From Deltaproteobacteria bacterium (GTDB taxonomy: Bacteria; Myxococcota_C; UBA6777): 64,000 nt of DNA. The stretch spans positions 474,724 to 538,723 of the forward strand of contig PCBK01000052.1 of NCBI GenBank assembly GCA_002731275.1. Reading direction: 5' to 3'. A program made the translations under genes and the position numbers. Below, in pieces: positions 46,101 through 53,321 of the stretch; the stretch's first letter is position 1; each line of letters begins with the position of its first letter. Below the pieces are notes generated by a model. That model saw only the letters and a list, made by a program, of their open reading frames with translations, searched no databases and was not told where the DNA came from.

Positions 46101-46393
46101 AAACCGCGATCTGGGCGACCCTTCAGAATGGTGCGCTTGCCCAGCAAGGCCCAGAGTCAAAGTGTTCGGTCTCTTCGACCAGCGGACGAAGTATCATCTC
46201 ATCACAGGCGAACTACGTCTTTGGACAATCCATTGGCTTCGCAAGCCTCTCCACCAATGGATTTGCGACTTACAGTGGTCTCGACTCATCCACTGCGTTC
46301 CAGCTCTATCAATACCAACTCACCCCAACGAGTACAGGCGCAAAGGCCACAACAAAGACCGCGCTCGGGTGCTCATTCCTCCTCGTCCACTGA
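43121..46393 (+). CDS. MopE-motif surface protein with an unknown C-terminal beta domain
   Basis: A 1,090-residue exported protein. The N-terminus has a hydrophobic stretch ending VLFFHCG; the Cys could be lipid-modified although the lipobox is not standard (His before Cys). A CKEDKDCGSWFC knot, a Thr/Glu/Pro linker and then ten MopE-type motifs (CNGKDDNCNG, CDKQDNDCDG and relatives) with CYDGPVGT / GxQTC partner modules run to about residue 800. The last 290 residues form a beta-rich domain without recognised motif (AYHFGVLRSDGLIRF onward). ATG 43121 has AAAGGA eight bases upstream and starts just before the signal; the frame is open from 42983 but upstream codons look non-coding. It lies 43 bases before sanA and may lead that operon. 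Confidence 0.8.
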   Translation: MPQQHHLSWRSDLGTTNHTRLSTYTSSFIFGCCAFVSVLFFHCGQDTSVTCKEDKDCGSWFCESGKCVKSRQDGHTSKDGSATKEANQKETENPDTPTTQDTSQVDNLPPEGLSEVASEHLTERPPEPPPVTEDPPQDAAPPICLNGQVRNCYTGPEGTQTRAPCKAGTQRCINQTWESTCQGQVLPPAEVCNGKDDNCNGAIDEEWPEKVCTKGRALGPCRQGKPTCKQGLLYCEPVYTAKAEICNNGFDDDCDGIVDGPPCSCPAGSSRTCYTGATGCTNKAGAYNCNSPCKTGTQTCDSNGKAGACKGEVLPSAESCNGKDDDCNGNIDDNIPNLGQACAVPNAQGECAKGKQACVQGRARCEGSSPTKEICKDQKDNDCDGQIDEDCQTGCPNGQSRPCYIATAGCSAKGASFVCTGECRAGTQQCKNGVWQTCQGAVAPKTEVCQNGKDDDCDGQIDESPPCTTGCTPGQTKACYTGAAGTSGVGLCQGGVQTCASNRQWGACTGDVTPSKEVCDKQDNDCDGQIDEGNVCAVCTPKAIRNCYDGPVGTRGHGICKAGVQTCLSTGQWGTCTGQVLPGQEICDGKDNDCDRTTDETCTGCNPGTIRNCYDGPVGTRGHGICKAGIQTCLSDRTWSKSCQGQVLPQTEICDKLDNDCDRTTDEGGVCSVCQIGATRICYTGPTGTQTQGICKTGVETCVDGQSWGPCQGQRLPGQEDCNGQDDDCDGSIDESFPLQGNACTLTSGVGVCKQGTTQCVNGTIRCQPNRPAAFDRCGDTLDNDCDGTVDESCGPAYHFGVLRSDGLIRFQRGLTPPKTPQGVSVNPRTGTGVYRFFLKGVHAYQYGLPIAIPLSNQARIITWSRGGLPSLNYEMLAFRTRDLNGQLVDTNFAAVAAQGGIYSRIAAGGLVVHPYPNANAFKVQYVTTGRVRITTSQYISATQTPVLLSVFGESSYGYATYGTVGTNTFEVQLRDEKGNLADLTFGFWIPDPKTAIWATLQNGALAQQGPESKCSVSSTSGRSIISSQANYVFGQSIGFASLSTNGFATYSGLDSSTAFQLYQYQLTPTSTGAKATTKTALGCSFLLVH
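44753..45148 (+). repeat. two 198-base tandem units inside the third MopE gene
   Basis: Units 44753-44950 and 44951-45148 each encode one CYDGPVGTRGHGIC module plus one CDNDCDRTTDE-type motif. Their first 38 bases are identical and much of the remainder is close, unlike the other, more diverged modules, so this duplication is recent. Confidence 0.7.
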
Positions 46394-46436
46394 GAAGACC
46401 ACGCACATCCCAACACACATACAGAAATAGGAACAG

Positions 46437-47210
46437 ATGACCTCCAACAACCAGGAAGTAGACCCTTCTTCCACACAGACACCAGAGTCCCCTTTGGCAT
46501 CCAAAACCACATCAAACAGGCGCTACAGATGGTACTTGTTCTTTAGCGTCTTGTTCGTCTTGCCAGGGCTCGTGTTGCTCGGCTGCAATGTATGGATCAT
46601 ATTGAGCAGCCGCTCGCGACTTCATTCGCGTCTGAAAGACCTCCCACAGCGCGACGTCGCGCTTGTGCTTGGGACCTCCAAGTCCCTCGGCCCTGGACAT
46701 ACCAACCTTTACTTCACCTATCGAATCGAAGCTGCTGCCGCACTTTACAAAGCTGGCAAGGTCAAACATCTGCTGTTGAGCGGTGCCAACCGCGAGGGTG
46801 GAGAGAATGAGCCTCTTGAGATGAAAAAAGACTTGATGAAGCGAGGTATTCCGGAACACGCGATGACCCTTGATGGAGCAGGTTTTCGAACATTGGATTC
46901 AGTCATCCGTAGTAAGAAAATCTTTGGATTGTCGAGCTACACGATCGTCTCTCAACCTTTTCACAACGTCCGCGCTGTGTTTTTGGCGCGGGCATACCAA
47001 ATCGACGCGATCGCGTTCAACGCGAGGGAGGTCCCTTGGCGGCTTGACGCCTCATCAAAAGTGCGCGACTACTTCGCACGGGTGAAAGCGGTTTTAGACC
47101 TTTACATATTGAACAAAGCACCTACATTCTTGGGAACCCCTCGCCCCATCAAACTGCATACAGGGCCACGACAAACGGAATCAAACACGAAGAAAGACGC
47201 AAAACCATGA
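46437..47210 (+). CDS. sanA: SanA-like DUF218 membrane protein
   Basis: A 257-residue inner-membrane protein with one N-terminal helix (about residues 31-55) and a DUF218 domain facing outward. The strand-loop VALVLGTSKSL, then NLYFTYRIEAAAALY, LLLSGANREGG, NEPLEMKKDL, the AGFRTLDSVIR segment, VSQPFHNVRAVFLA and DAIAFNA follow SanA of E. coli closely. SanA affects envelope permeability and vancomycin sensitivity at high temperature; the biochemical activity is unclear. AGGA lies six bases before the ATG. Its stop overlaps the start of the ABC exporter gene (ATGA), so the two are translationally coupled. Confidence 0.88.
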   Translation: MTSNNQEVDPSSTQTPESPLASKTTSNRRYRWYLFFSVLFVLPGLVLLGCNVWIILSSRSRLHSRLKDLPQRDVALVLGTSKSLGPGHTNLYFTYRIEAAAALYKAGKVKHLLLSGANREGGENEPLEMKKDLMKRGIPEHAMTLDGAGFRTLDSVIRSKKIFGLSSYTIVSQPFHNVRAVFLARAYQIDAIAFNAREVPWRLDASSKVRDYFARVKAVLDLYILNKAPTFLGTPRPIKLHTGPRQTESNTKKDAKP

Positions 47211-49033
47211 CAAGCGAGTCTGCTGAACCATCAAAAGCACAAGAAGAACCGTCTCATCCAAAGACACAAGAGAACGCATCCAGCCACCAGTCGTCAGAGG
47301 AGAGCAATGTCAGCGTACAACGCCTGCTCGCGCTCGCCAAACCTGAGTGGAAGACACTTTTGGTTGGGTTCTTCTTTTTGATCATCGCCAGTGGTGTAAG
47401 CCTCCTTTACCCCCAAGCGATCCGCGTGATCATCGACAGCACACTCAAGACGACAAAGGACGTAACGCGCATCAACCAGGCGGCCCTCGCGATGCTCGCG
47501 ATCTTCCTGGTGCAAGGCTTCACAGGTGCCATGCGTTACTACCTGTTCACCGTCGCCGGAGAGCGTATCGTCGCGCGCTTGCGACAGAGTCTATACCAAA
47601 AGATCATCCTCCAAGAGGTCGCATTTTTCGATGAACGTCGCACAGGTGAGTTGACCAACAGACTCGCATCGGACACGACCGTCCTGCAAAACACCGTCAG
47701 CGTCAACATCTCGATGGCGCTGAGAAACTTCGCATCGGTCGTCGGTGGGATCGGGTTTCTGCTTTACACATCCGCATCTCTCACGACAGTGATCTTGTTC
47801 GTCATTCCTCCCGTCGCGTTGGGTGCAGTCTTCTACGGTCGCAAGATCAGAAAATACTCACGAGATGTCCAGGATGCCCTCGCCTCTGCAAGTGAGATCG
47901 CCGAAGAGACGATCTCTGGCGTCCGCACAGTCCGGGCTTTTTCACAGGAGAGTAACGAGAGCAAGCGATACGGTGAAGCCATCGATCACTCCTTTGAGTT
48001 GTCGAAGAAACGCGCACGTATCACCGCGGTGTTCTCCGCAGTGATCACCTCGGCAGGATACGGCGCGATCGCGCTGGTCTTTTGGTACGGCGGCCATCTC
48101 GTCGTCAAGGGTGGCATGTCAGTCGGTGATCTGACCTCTTTTGTCCTCTATACCCTGATCGTCGCGGTCTCCTTTGGTACACTCGGCGGATTGTACGCCG
48201 ACTTTATGCGCGCGTCAGGTGCTGCGGAGCGTGTCTTCGCGTTGATCGACAGGATCCCCACAATCCCCAACGAACAAGGTCAACAGCTCCCCAACCTCAA
48301 AGGCGAAGTCACACTCAAAGACATCGATTTTCGTTACCCATCCCGCCCAGACATCCCCGTCCTGAAAGGGATCTCGCTGTCGATCAAGCCGGGTGAAGTG
48401 GTCGCACTTGTCGGTCCTTCTGGTGGTGGGAAGTCGACCATCGCTGCTCTGATCAGCCGCCTCTACGATCCCGACAAAGGCGACGTCATCTTCGATGAAC
48501 ACAATGTCAAAGAGCTCGATCCAACATGGCTACGTAGACAGATCGGTGTCGTCCCACAGGAGCCGATCTTGTTCTCCACGACGATCGCTGATAACATCCG
48601 ATACGGCCGCGAAGATGCGAGTGAGGAAGAGTTGATCGCGGCGGCAAAAGCCGCCAACGCACACGACTTCATCATGACCTTCCCTGATGGGTATCAGACG
48701 ACTGTTGGCGAGCGTGGCGTCCAGCTCTCAGGAGGACAAAAACAGCGCGTCGCGATCGCACGCGCGGTCCTCAAAGATCCACGCGTCTTGCTGCTCGATG
48801 AAGCCACGAGCGCGCTCGACGCAGAGAGTGAGTTCCTCGTCAAAGAAGCGCTCGATCGCCTCATGGAAGGTCGCACCACGCTCGTCATCGCACACCGTCT
48901 CTCCACCGTAAAAGACGCAACCCGCGTCATCGTCCTCGACCAAGGCGCTGTTGCCGAATCTGGCTCACACGACGAACTCTTCCAAGAAGATGGCCTCTAC
49001 CGCCGCCTCGTCGAACGCCAGATGGTCGACTGA
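47207..49033 (+). CDS. ABC exporter, fused permease and ATPase (MsbA/ABCB type)
   Basis: A 608-residue half-transporter: a polar 50-residue N-terminal extension, a six-helix type IV ABC-exporter membrane domain (about 55-345) and a nucleotide-binding domain with Walker A GPSGGGKST (about 404), Q-loop VVPQEP, signature LSGGQ, Walker B VLLLDEATSALD and H-loop AHRLST. It should work as a homodimer. Sequence style matches lipid or multidrug exporters; MsbA-like lipid export is possible, and the overlap with sanA points to an envelope role. The cargo is unknown. A C/T-rich tract follows the stop. Confidence 0.9.
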   Translation: MTSESAEPSKAQEEPSHPKTQENASSHQSSEESNVSVQRLLALAKPEWKTLLVGFFFLIIASGVSLLYPQAIRVIIDSTLKTTKDVTRINQAALAMLAIFLVQGFTGAMRYYLFTVAGERIVARLRQSLYQKIILQEVAFFDERRTGELTNRLASDTTVLQNTVSVNISMALRNFASVVGGIGFLLYTSASLTTVILFVIPPVALGAVFYGRKIRKYSRDVQDALASASEIAEETISGVRTVRAFSQESNESKRYGEAIDHSFELSKKRARITAVFSAVITSAGYGAIALVFWYGGHLVVKGGMSVGDLTSFVLYTLIVAVSFGTLGGLYADFMRASGAAERVFALIDRIPTIPNEQGQQLPNLKGEVTLKDIDFRYPSRPDIPVLKGISLSIKPGEVVALVGPSGGGKSTIAALISRLYDPDKGDVIFDEHNVKELDPTWLRRQIGVVPQEPILFSTTIADNIRYGREDASEEELIAAAKAANAHDFIMTFPDGYQTTVGERGVQLSGGQKQRVAIARAVLKDPRVLLLDEATSALDAESEFLVKEALDRLMEGRTTLVIAHRLSTVKDATRVIVLDQGAVAESGSHDELFQEDGLYRRLVERQMVD

Positions 49034-49126
49034 ATCCCCCCCTCTCCTATAAGGCACCACCACACACACACCCACACTGGATGTGAGACCTCCCAAAAGG
49101 TTCATGCATCCAAGTATTCGCGGTCC

Positions 49127-49151
49127 TCCTCTGCACGCTGACAACAGAGGA
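49127..49151 (+). other. hairpin between ABC exporter and EF-G genes
   Basis: Seven-base arms TCCTCTG / CAGAGGA with an 11-base loop, about 95 bases after the exporter stop, without a T run. Confidence 0.35.
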
Positions 49152-49314
49152 ACAAAGATGTTTCGTTGAGAGTACCGAAATTACATAGGAATTTACGATT
49201 TTCATCGTACACACATAGAAAAAGACTCTTGCCAGTGGAATGGTTCCAAAGTATCAATGCAACCAGAAGATCTCACGAACCCCACTGAACAATGTGTTTT
49301 TGAGGATAAAAGTT

Positions 49315-51357
49315 ATGGCGAAAAAGAAACTGAAACAACAACGGGTTCGAAATATCGGTATCATTGCTCACATTGATGCCGGGAAGACGACACTCACCGA
49401 GCGCTTCTTGTATTACACGGGCAAAACACACCGCATTGGTGACGTCGACGAAGGCAACACAGTCACCGACTGGATGGAGCTTGAGCAGGAGCGTGGCATC
49501 ACGATCACTGCAGCGGTCGCAGACTGTCCGTGGAATGATTATGACATCCACCTGATCGACACCCCCGGACACGTCGACTTTACCATTGAAGTTGAACGCT
49601 CCCTGCGTGTCTTGGATGGTGCGATTGTCGTCCTCAACGCGGTCGATGGGGTCGAGCCCCAAACTGAGACCGTCTGGCGACAGGCCAACCGATACAACGT
49701 CCCTCGCATGGTCTTTGTCAACAAGATGGACCGTATGGGCGCGGACTTCGCGCACGCAACACAAACAGTCGTCGATATACTCGAAGGTAACCCCGTTCCC
49801 ATCCAGTGGCCCTGGGGAGCAGAGAACAACTTCAACGGCGTCTTCGACCTGATCGAGATGAAAGGTATCTTCTGGACAGGCGAGGAGCTCGGCGCGTCCT
49901 TTGAAGAACGCGAGATCCCCAGCGAGTACGAAGACGAAGTCAAAGCTGCGCGCGAAAAAATGATCGAATCCCTCGCAGATTTCGACGATGCGCTCGCCGA
50001 CAAGTTCTTGATGGAAGAAGAGATCACCGCAGAAGAACTGCGCGAGAGTATCCGCAAACACACGATCGCAGGTGACATCACACCAGTGCTCTGTGGGACA
50101 GCTTTGCGCAACAAAGGCGTCCAGCCTCTCCTCGATGCAGTTGGACATTACCTGCCTTCCCCTGCCGATCTGCCTCCTGTCAAAGGGATCGACCCGACAA
50201 CCGGCGAAGCAGCCTCGCGTGCCTCTGAGCGAAAAGAACCCCTCAGCGCGCTCGTGTTCAAAGTCATGATGGATGAAGGACGTCGACTCACCTATTTTCG
50301 GGTCTACTCCGGTGTCCTCAAGCTCAACGAGCAGGTCTACAACGCGACACGCGAGAAAGACGACCGCGTCGCGCGGTTGTTTGTCATGCACGGCGGAAAG
50401 AAACAACGCACAGATGAGATCCCCGCGGGCTTCCTTGGTGCCGCAAGAGGGCTCAAATTCTGTATGACAGGTGACACGATCTGTGACAAAGAGCACCCCA
50501 TTCTGCTCGAACAGATCAACAACATGGACCCTGTTATCATGGTCGCGTTGGAGTTGGAGTCGAGTAAAGACAAAGATGATCTGGATGCGGCGCTCAAGAA
50601 GCTCGCAGAAGAAGACCCAACATTCCGCGCTGCCGAAGATAAGAACACCGGCCAGCTCATCCTCTCAGGGATGGGAGAGCTGCACCTGGATATTCTCACA
50701 TCGCGATTGCAGCGAGAATTTAAGCTCAAAGTCCGCACAGGTAATCCACAAGTCGTTCACCGTGAGACCATCACCGCGACAGGAAAGTCGAGCGTGACCT
50801 TCGAGCGTGAACTTGACTCGGGCAACCTCGCTGCAGGTGTGACTATCGAAGTCGAACCCCTCGAAGAAGGGACTGGCAGTGTCTTCGAGAATAAATTGCC
50901 CGAAGACATGGAGTTCCCCTCGGCGTGGTTGGAGGCAATAGAAGAGGCCGCCGAACAAGTTTGGGACACGGGTGTTGTCGCGGGATATCCCATGGTCGAT
51001 GTCAAAGTCTCCTTGCTCGATGTCCAGGTCTTTGAAGGACAATCCCTTCCACCTGCATGGCGCGCAGCGACAGCACAGGCCGTACAAGAAGCCTTCCAAC
51101 AAGCCAAGCCTGTGATGCTCGAACCGCTGATGATGGTCGAAGTCGTCGTCCAATCAGACGCTGCTGGGGGTGTTGTTGGTGATCTCAACGCGCGACACGC
51201 GGAGATCAAGACGATGGACCACCGCAACAATAAGACCGTGATCAAAGCGGTCGTTGCACTGCGTCAAATGTTTGGATACACCACTGAGCTGCGCTCAATG
51301 ACACAAGGCCGTGGGATCTTCACCATGAAGTTCGACAGCTTTGGTCACACGCACTGA
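49315..51357 (+). CDS. fusA: elongation factor G, EF-G2-like
   Basis: A 680-residue translational GTPase. G1 [10 protein letters not shown]2 region RGITI, G3 DTPGH and G4 NKMD are intact, followed by domains II to V, including ELHLDI and the C-terminal [14 protein letters not shown]. The switch I region reads [18 protein letters not shown] and domain IV begins RETI; both are closer to EF-G2/mitochondrial EF-G2 proteins, which serve mainly in ribosome recycling, than to canonical EF-G. A second EF-G is therefore expected elsewhere, and str-operon neighbours (rpsL, rpsG, tuf) are absent here. ATG 49315 has GAGGA eight bases upstream; the frame to 49240 adds an unlikely leader. Confidence 0.85.
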   Translation: MAKKKLKQQRVRNIGIIAHIDAGKTTLTERFLYYTGKTHRIGDVDEGNTVTDWMELEQERGITITAAVADCPWNDYDIHLIDTPGHVDFTIEVERSLRVLDGAIVVLNAVDGVEPQTETVWRQANRYNVPRMVFVNKMDRMGADFAHATQTVVDILEGNPVPIQWPWGAENNFNGVFDLIEMKGIFWTGEELGASFEEREIPSEYEDEVKAAREKMIESLADFDDALADKFLMEEEITAEELRESIRKHTIAGDITPVLCGTALRNKGVQPLLDAVGHYLPSPADLPPVKGIDPTTGEAASRASERKEPLSALVFKVMMDEGRRLTYFRVYSGVLKLNEQVYNATREKDDRVARLFVMHGGKKQRTDEIPAGFLGAARGLKFCMTGDTICDKEHPILLEQINNMDPVIMVALELESSKDKDDLDAALKKLAEEDPTFRAAEDKNTGQLILSGMGELHLDILTSRLQREFKLKVRTGNPQVVHRETITATGKSSVTFERELDSGNLAAGVTIEVEPLEEGTGSVFENKLPEDMEFPSAWLEAIEEAAEQVWDTGVVAGYPMVDVKVSLLDVQVFEGQSLPPAWRAATAQAVQEAFQQAKPVMLEPLMMVEVVVQSDAAGGVVGDLNARHAEIKTMDHRNNKTVIKAVVALRQMFGYTTELRSMTQGRGIFTMKFDSFGHTH

Positions 51358-51478
51358 GTCCACTTCAAAAAGTACAAGATACAAACCACCCTGGACGTGC
51401 TTGCAAGCTCCATTCATTTGAATCACCACACCAGCCCTCTCTTTTTCACGATATGTGATCCCCTATGACATGTGAGGG

Positions 51479-51492
51479 CCCTATATATAGGG
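51479..51492. repeat. perfect 14-base palindrome
   Basis: CCCTATATATAGGG, 160 bases upstream of the small membrane protein gene; it could be an operator but nothing else supports this. Confidence 0.35.
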
Positions 51493-51555
51493 TCAAACGC
51501 CGACCTTATTGTGCTCGTTTTCACAGTGAGGTGGTCACGTAAGATCCAAAAGGGG

Positions 51556-51585
51556 TTGACAATCTTGTCATGGGATCCCTTTTTA
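51556..51585 (+). promoter_or_regulatory. promoter of the 51655-53293 unit
   Basis: A perfect TTGACA (51556-51561), an 18-base spacer and TTTTAT (51580-51585), about 60 bases before the start. Confidence 0.5.
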
Positions 51586-51654
51586 TGTTACGAATACAAG
51601 CAGATAAAGAGAAAGCATGTTAAGCCCGTGCCAGGACATTTCAAGAGGAAAAGG

Positions 51655-52377
51655 ATGTTGAGACATAGGATGTTACGTATTCCTCCGTGGTGCGTCGTGT
51701 TGTTTTTTGGATTCCTGATACCGCAAGTGGCGCTTGCAGGAATCCCACGTCCACAGAGCACGCACAAACCAAAGCAAGAGTGGATTCAGGATCCAGGACG
51801 CGTCGCAGATATCAGTATGCCGGCAGGTACACTGATCGATACACAACTCTACCGTGTGTCTCTTCGGCCTTCTGAATCAATGCAAAGCACAAATGAGTTG
51901 GAAAAGATCGAAGACGAGATCTTCTACCTCAAGAGAAAACGCAATCGTCGTTATGGTTTGGCAGGCCCCATCGTCTACACAATCCTCGGTGGTCTCGCGA
52001 TGCTCACAGGGAGCATTATTCTGCTCACCTCGCTCGGAACTCTCGGCGCAGGCGATTCGGAAACAGCGCTCACCTTGATGATCGTCGGTGGGAGTATCCT
52101 CCTTGGGGGTTTATGGTTGTTCCTCAGCAACCTGGCCAAGTGGACACATAACATCAGAAGACGACGTCCATACGACCGTAAAATTCGTCTCCTTCAAGAG
52201 CGTCGTAAGATGCTCATGAGTGGTAAACGTCCAGTCGATCCTCCGCCACCTCGTATACGCAAACGTCCTCTGCCTCCGGATGGTCCACCTCCTGGTGGAC
52301 CACCTCCCGGCGGCCCCCCTCCAGATGGCCCCCCACCTGAAGGCTCCTTTGTCCCTCTCATCGGCTTCAACTTCTAA
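51655..52377 (+). CDS. small exported membrane protein with Pro/Gly-rich tail
   Basis: A 240-residue protein of unknown function. It has a signal peptide (about residues 1-28, ending VALA), a soluble stretch with an LEKIEDEIFYLKRK helix, two transmembrane helices (about 105-130 and 137-160), a basic loop and a Pro/Gly-rich tail of PPPGG and PPPDG repeats (about 200-228). ATG 51655 follows GAGGAAAAGG; ATG 51670 is a second possibility. It leads a three-gene unit with the NUDIX and [2Fe-2S] genes, 20 bases from the former. I cannot assign a role. Confidence 0.7.
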   Translation: MLRHRMLRIPPWCVVLFFGFLIPQVALAGIPRPQSTHKPKQEWIQDPGRVADISMPAGTLIDTQLYRVSLRPSESMQSTNELEKIEDEIFYLKRKRNRRYGLAGPIVYTILGGLAMLTGSIILLTSLGTLGAGDSETALTLMIVGGSILLGGLWLFLSNLAKWTHNIRRRRPYDRKIRLLQERRKMLMSGKRPVDPPPPRIRKRPLPPDGPPPGGPPPGGPPPDGPPPEGSFVPLIGFNF

Positions 52378-52397
52378 CCTATCAACAGGAACTCCCC

Positions 52398-52970
52398 TTG
52401 TCATCCAAACCACCCTCACTGCGCTGGCAGGTCACACGCCGCGAGCTCGCTGCGACATATCCAATCTTCACCATCCACGATCAACACGCCATCCACCCAG
52501 AGACAGGTGAAGAGCGTCCATTCGTCATCGTCGATTGCCCCTCGTGGGTCAACGTCATCGCCCTCACCCCCTCCGATGAAGTCGTCCTCGTCTCTCAATA
52601 CCGGCATGGTTCCGACAACGTCGAACTGGAAATCCCTGGTGGGATGGTCGATCCAGGAGAGGACCCCCTTCACGCAGGGCAACGAGAGCTCGCAGAAGAG
52701 ACAGGCTACGAAGCCAAAGAATGGTTGCAGCTCGGTGTTGTCAAACCCAATCCGGCTTTTCAGACCAACTTGTGTTGGACGTATCTCGCGCTAGATGCAC
52801 AACGCACACAGGACCCAACACCGGACGGTGGCGAAGTCATCGAAGTCACCACACAGCCTCTCTCCCTCATCCCCACCTACATCAAAGAGCAGACCATCGA
52901 TCATTCGCTGGTCGTTGCAGCGTTCACTCATCTGCTCCTCCACACCGGAGGCTGGAAACGTCCCTCATGA
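52398..52970 (+). CDS. NUDIX hydrolase, ADP-ribose pyrophosphatase-like
   Basis: A 190-residue cytosolic protein with the NUDIX box intact: GGMVDPGE followed by AGQRELAEETGY (about residues 76-99), the GX5EX7REUXEEXGU pattern. The upstream VVLVSQYRHGSDNVELEIPGG segment is typical of ADP-ribose or nucleoside-diphosphate-sugar pyrophosphatases. It probably cleaves a nucleotide diphosphate linkage to clear toxic metabolites. The start is TTG 52398, with AGGA seven bases upstream; there is no in-frame ATG before the domain. Its stop overlaps the next start (ATGA). Confidence 0.85.
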   Translation: MSSKPPSLRWQVTRRELAATYPIFTIHDQHAIHPETGEERPFVIVDCPSWVNVIALTPSDEVVLVSQYRHGSDNVELEIPGGMVDPGEDPLHAGQRELAEETGYEAKEWLQLGVVKPNPAFQTNLCWTYLALDAQRTQDPTPDGGEVIEVTTQPLSLIPTYIKEQTIDHSLVVAAFTHLLLHTGGWKRPS

Positions 52971-53293
52971 GACAAAACCCCGCGACAAGCTGCCTTGTTC
53001 ATATCTTTGTTTGCCACAACCAGAGACCACCAGGTGGGCTGCCATCATGTGGAGCTTCCGAAGGGCAGGCGATCATCGATCGACTTCGAGAGAGCGCAAC
53101 ACGGTACGGTTTGCGCAGCAGAGTCTGGCTGACCTCGTCGCAATGTTTGGGGTTATGCCACAAAGACGGTGTGACAGTAGCCGTCTATCCACAAAAGCAT
53201 TTCTACCAGGGTGTGACACAAGAGGACTGTCAGGAGCTGATCCAAAAGTACATTGAACCGTTGTGTATGGCTTCAAGAGATGAGGGCTGGTAA
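52967..53293 (+). CDS. thioredoxin-fold (2Fe-2S) ferredoxin-like protein
   Basis: A 108-residue protein. Four Cys are placed as in thioredoxin-like [2Fe-2S] ferredoxins: Cys in HIFVCHNQRP (about residue 16), Cys in LPSCGASEG (about 28), and two in QCLGLCHKDGV (about 60 and 64), followed by VAVYPQ. It is an electron-transfer or iron-sulfur protein; the partner is unknown. The start ATG overlaps the NUDIX stop by four bases, so it is translated by coupling. It ends 28 bases before the convergent gene. Confidence 0.8.
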   Translation: MRQNPATSCLVHIFVCHNQRPPGGLPSCGASEGQAIIDRLRESATRYGLRSRVWLTSSQCLGLCHKDGVTVAVYPQKHFYQGVTQEDCQELIQKYIEPLCMASRDEGW

Positions 53294-53321
53294 GTAGGTA
53301 TATTGGAGGGGAGTGAGGTGG

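Noticed and set aside
49273-50496. 407-residue ORF antisense to EF-G
   Set aside because: It mirrors a highly conserved gene; no domain is recognisable.
51472-51654. N-terminal extension of the small membrane protein
   Set aside because: The extension covers the promoter; a ribosome site and signal peptide begin at 51655.
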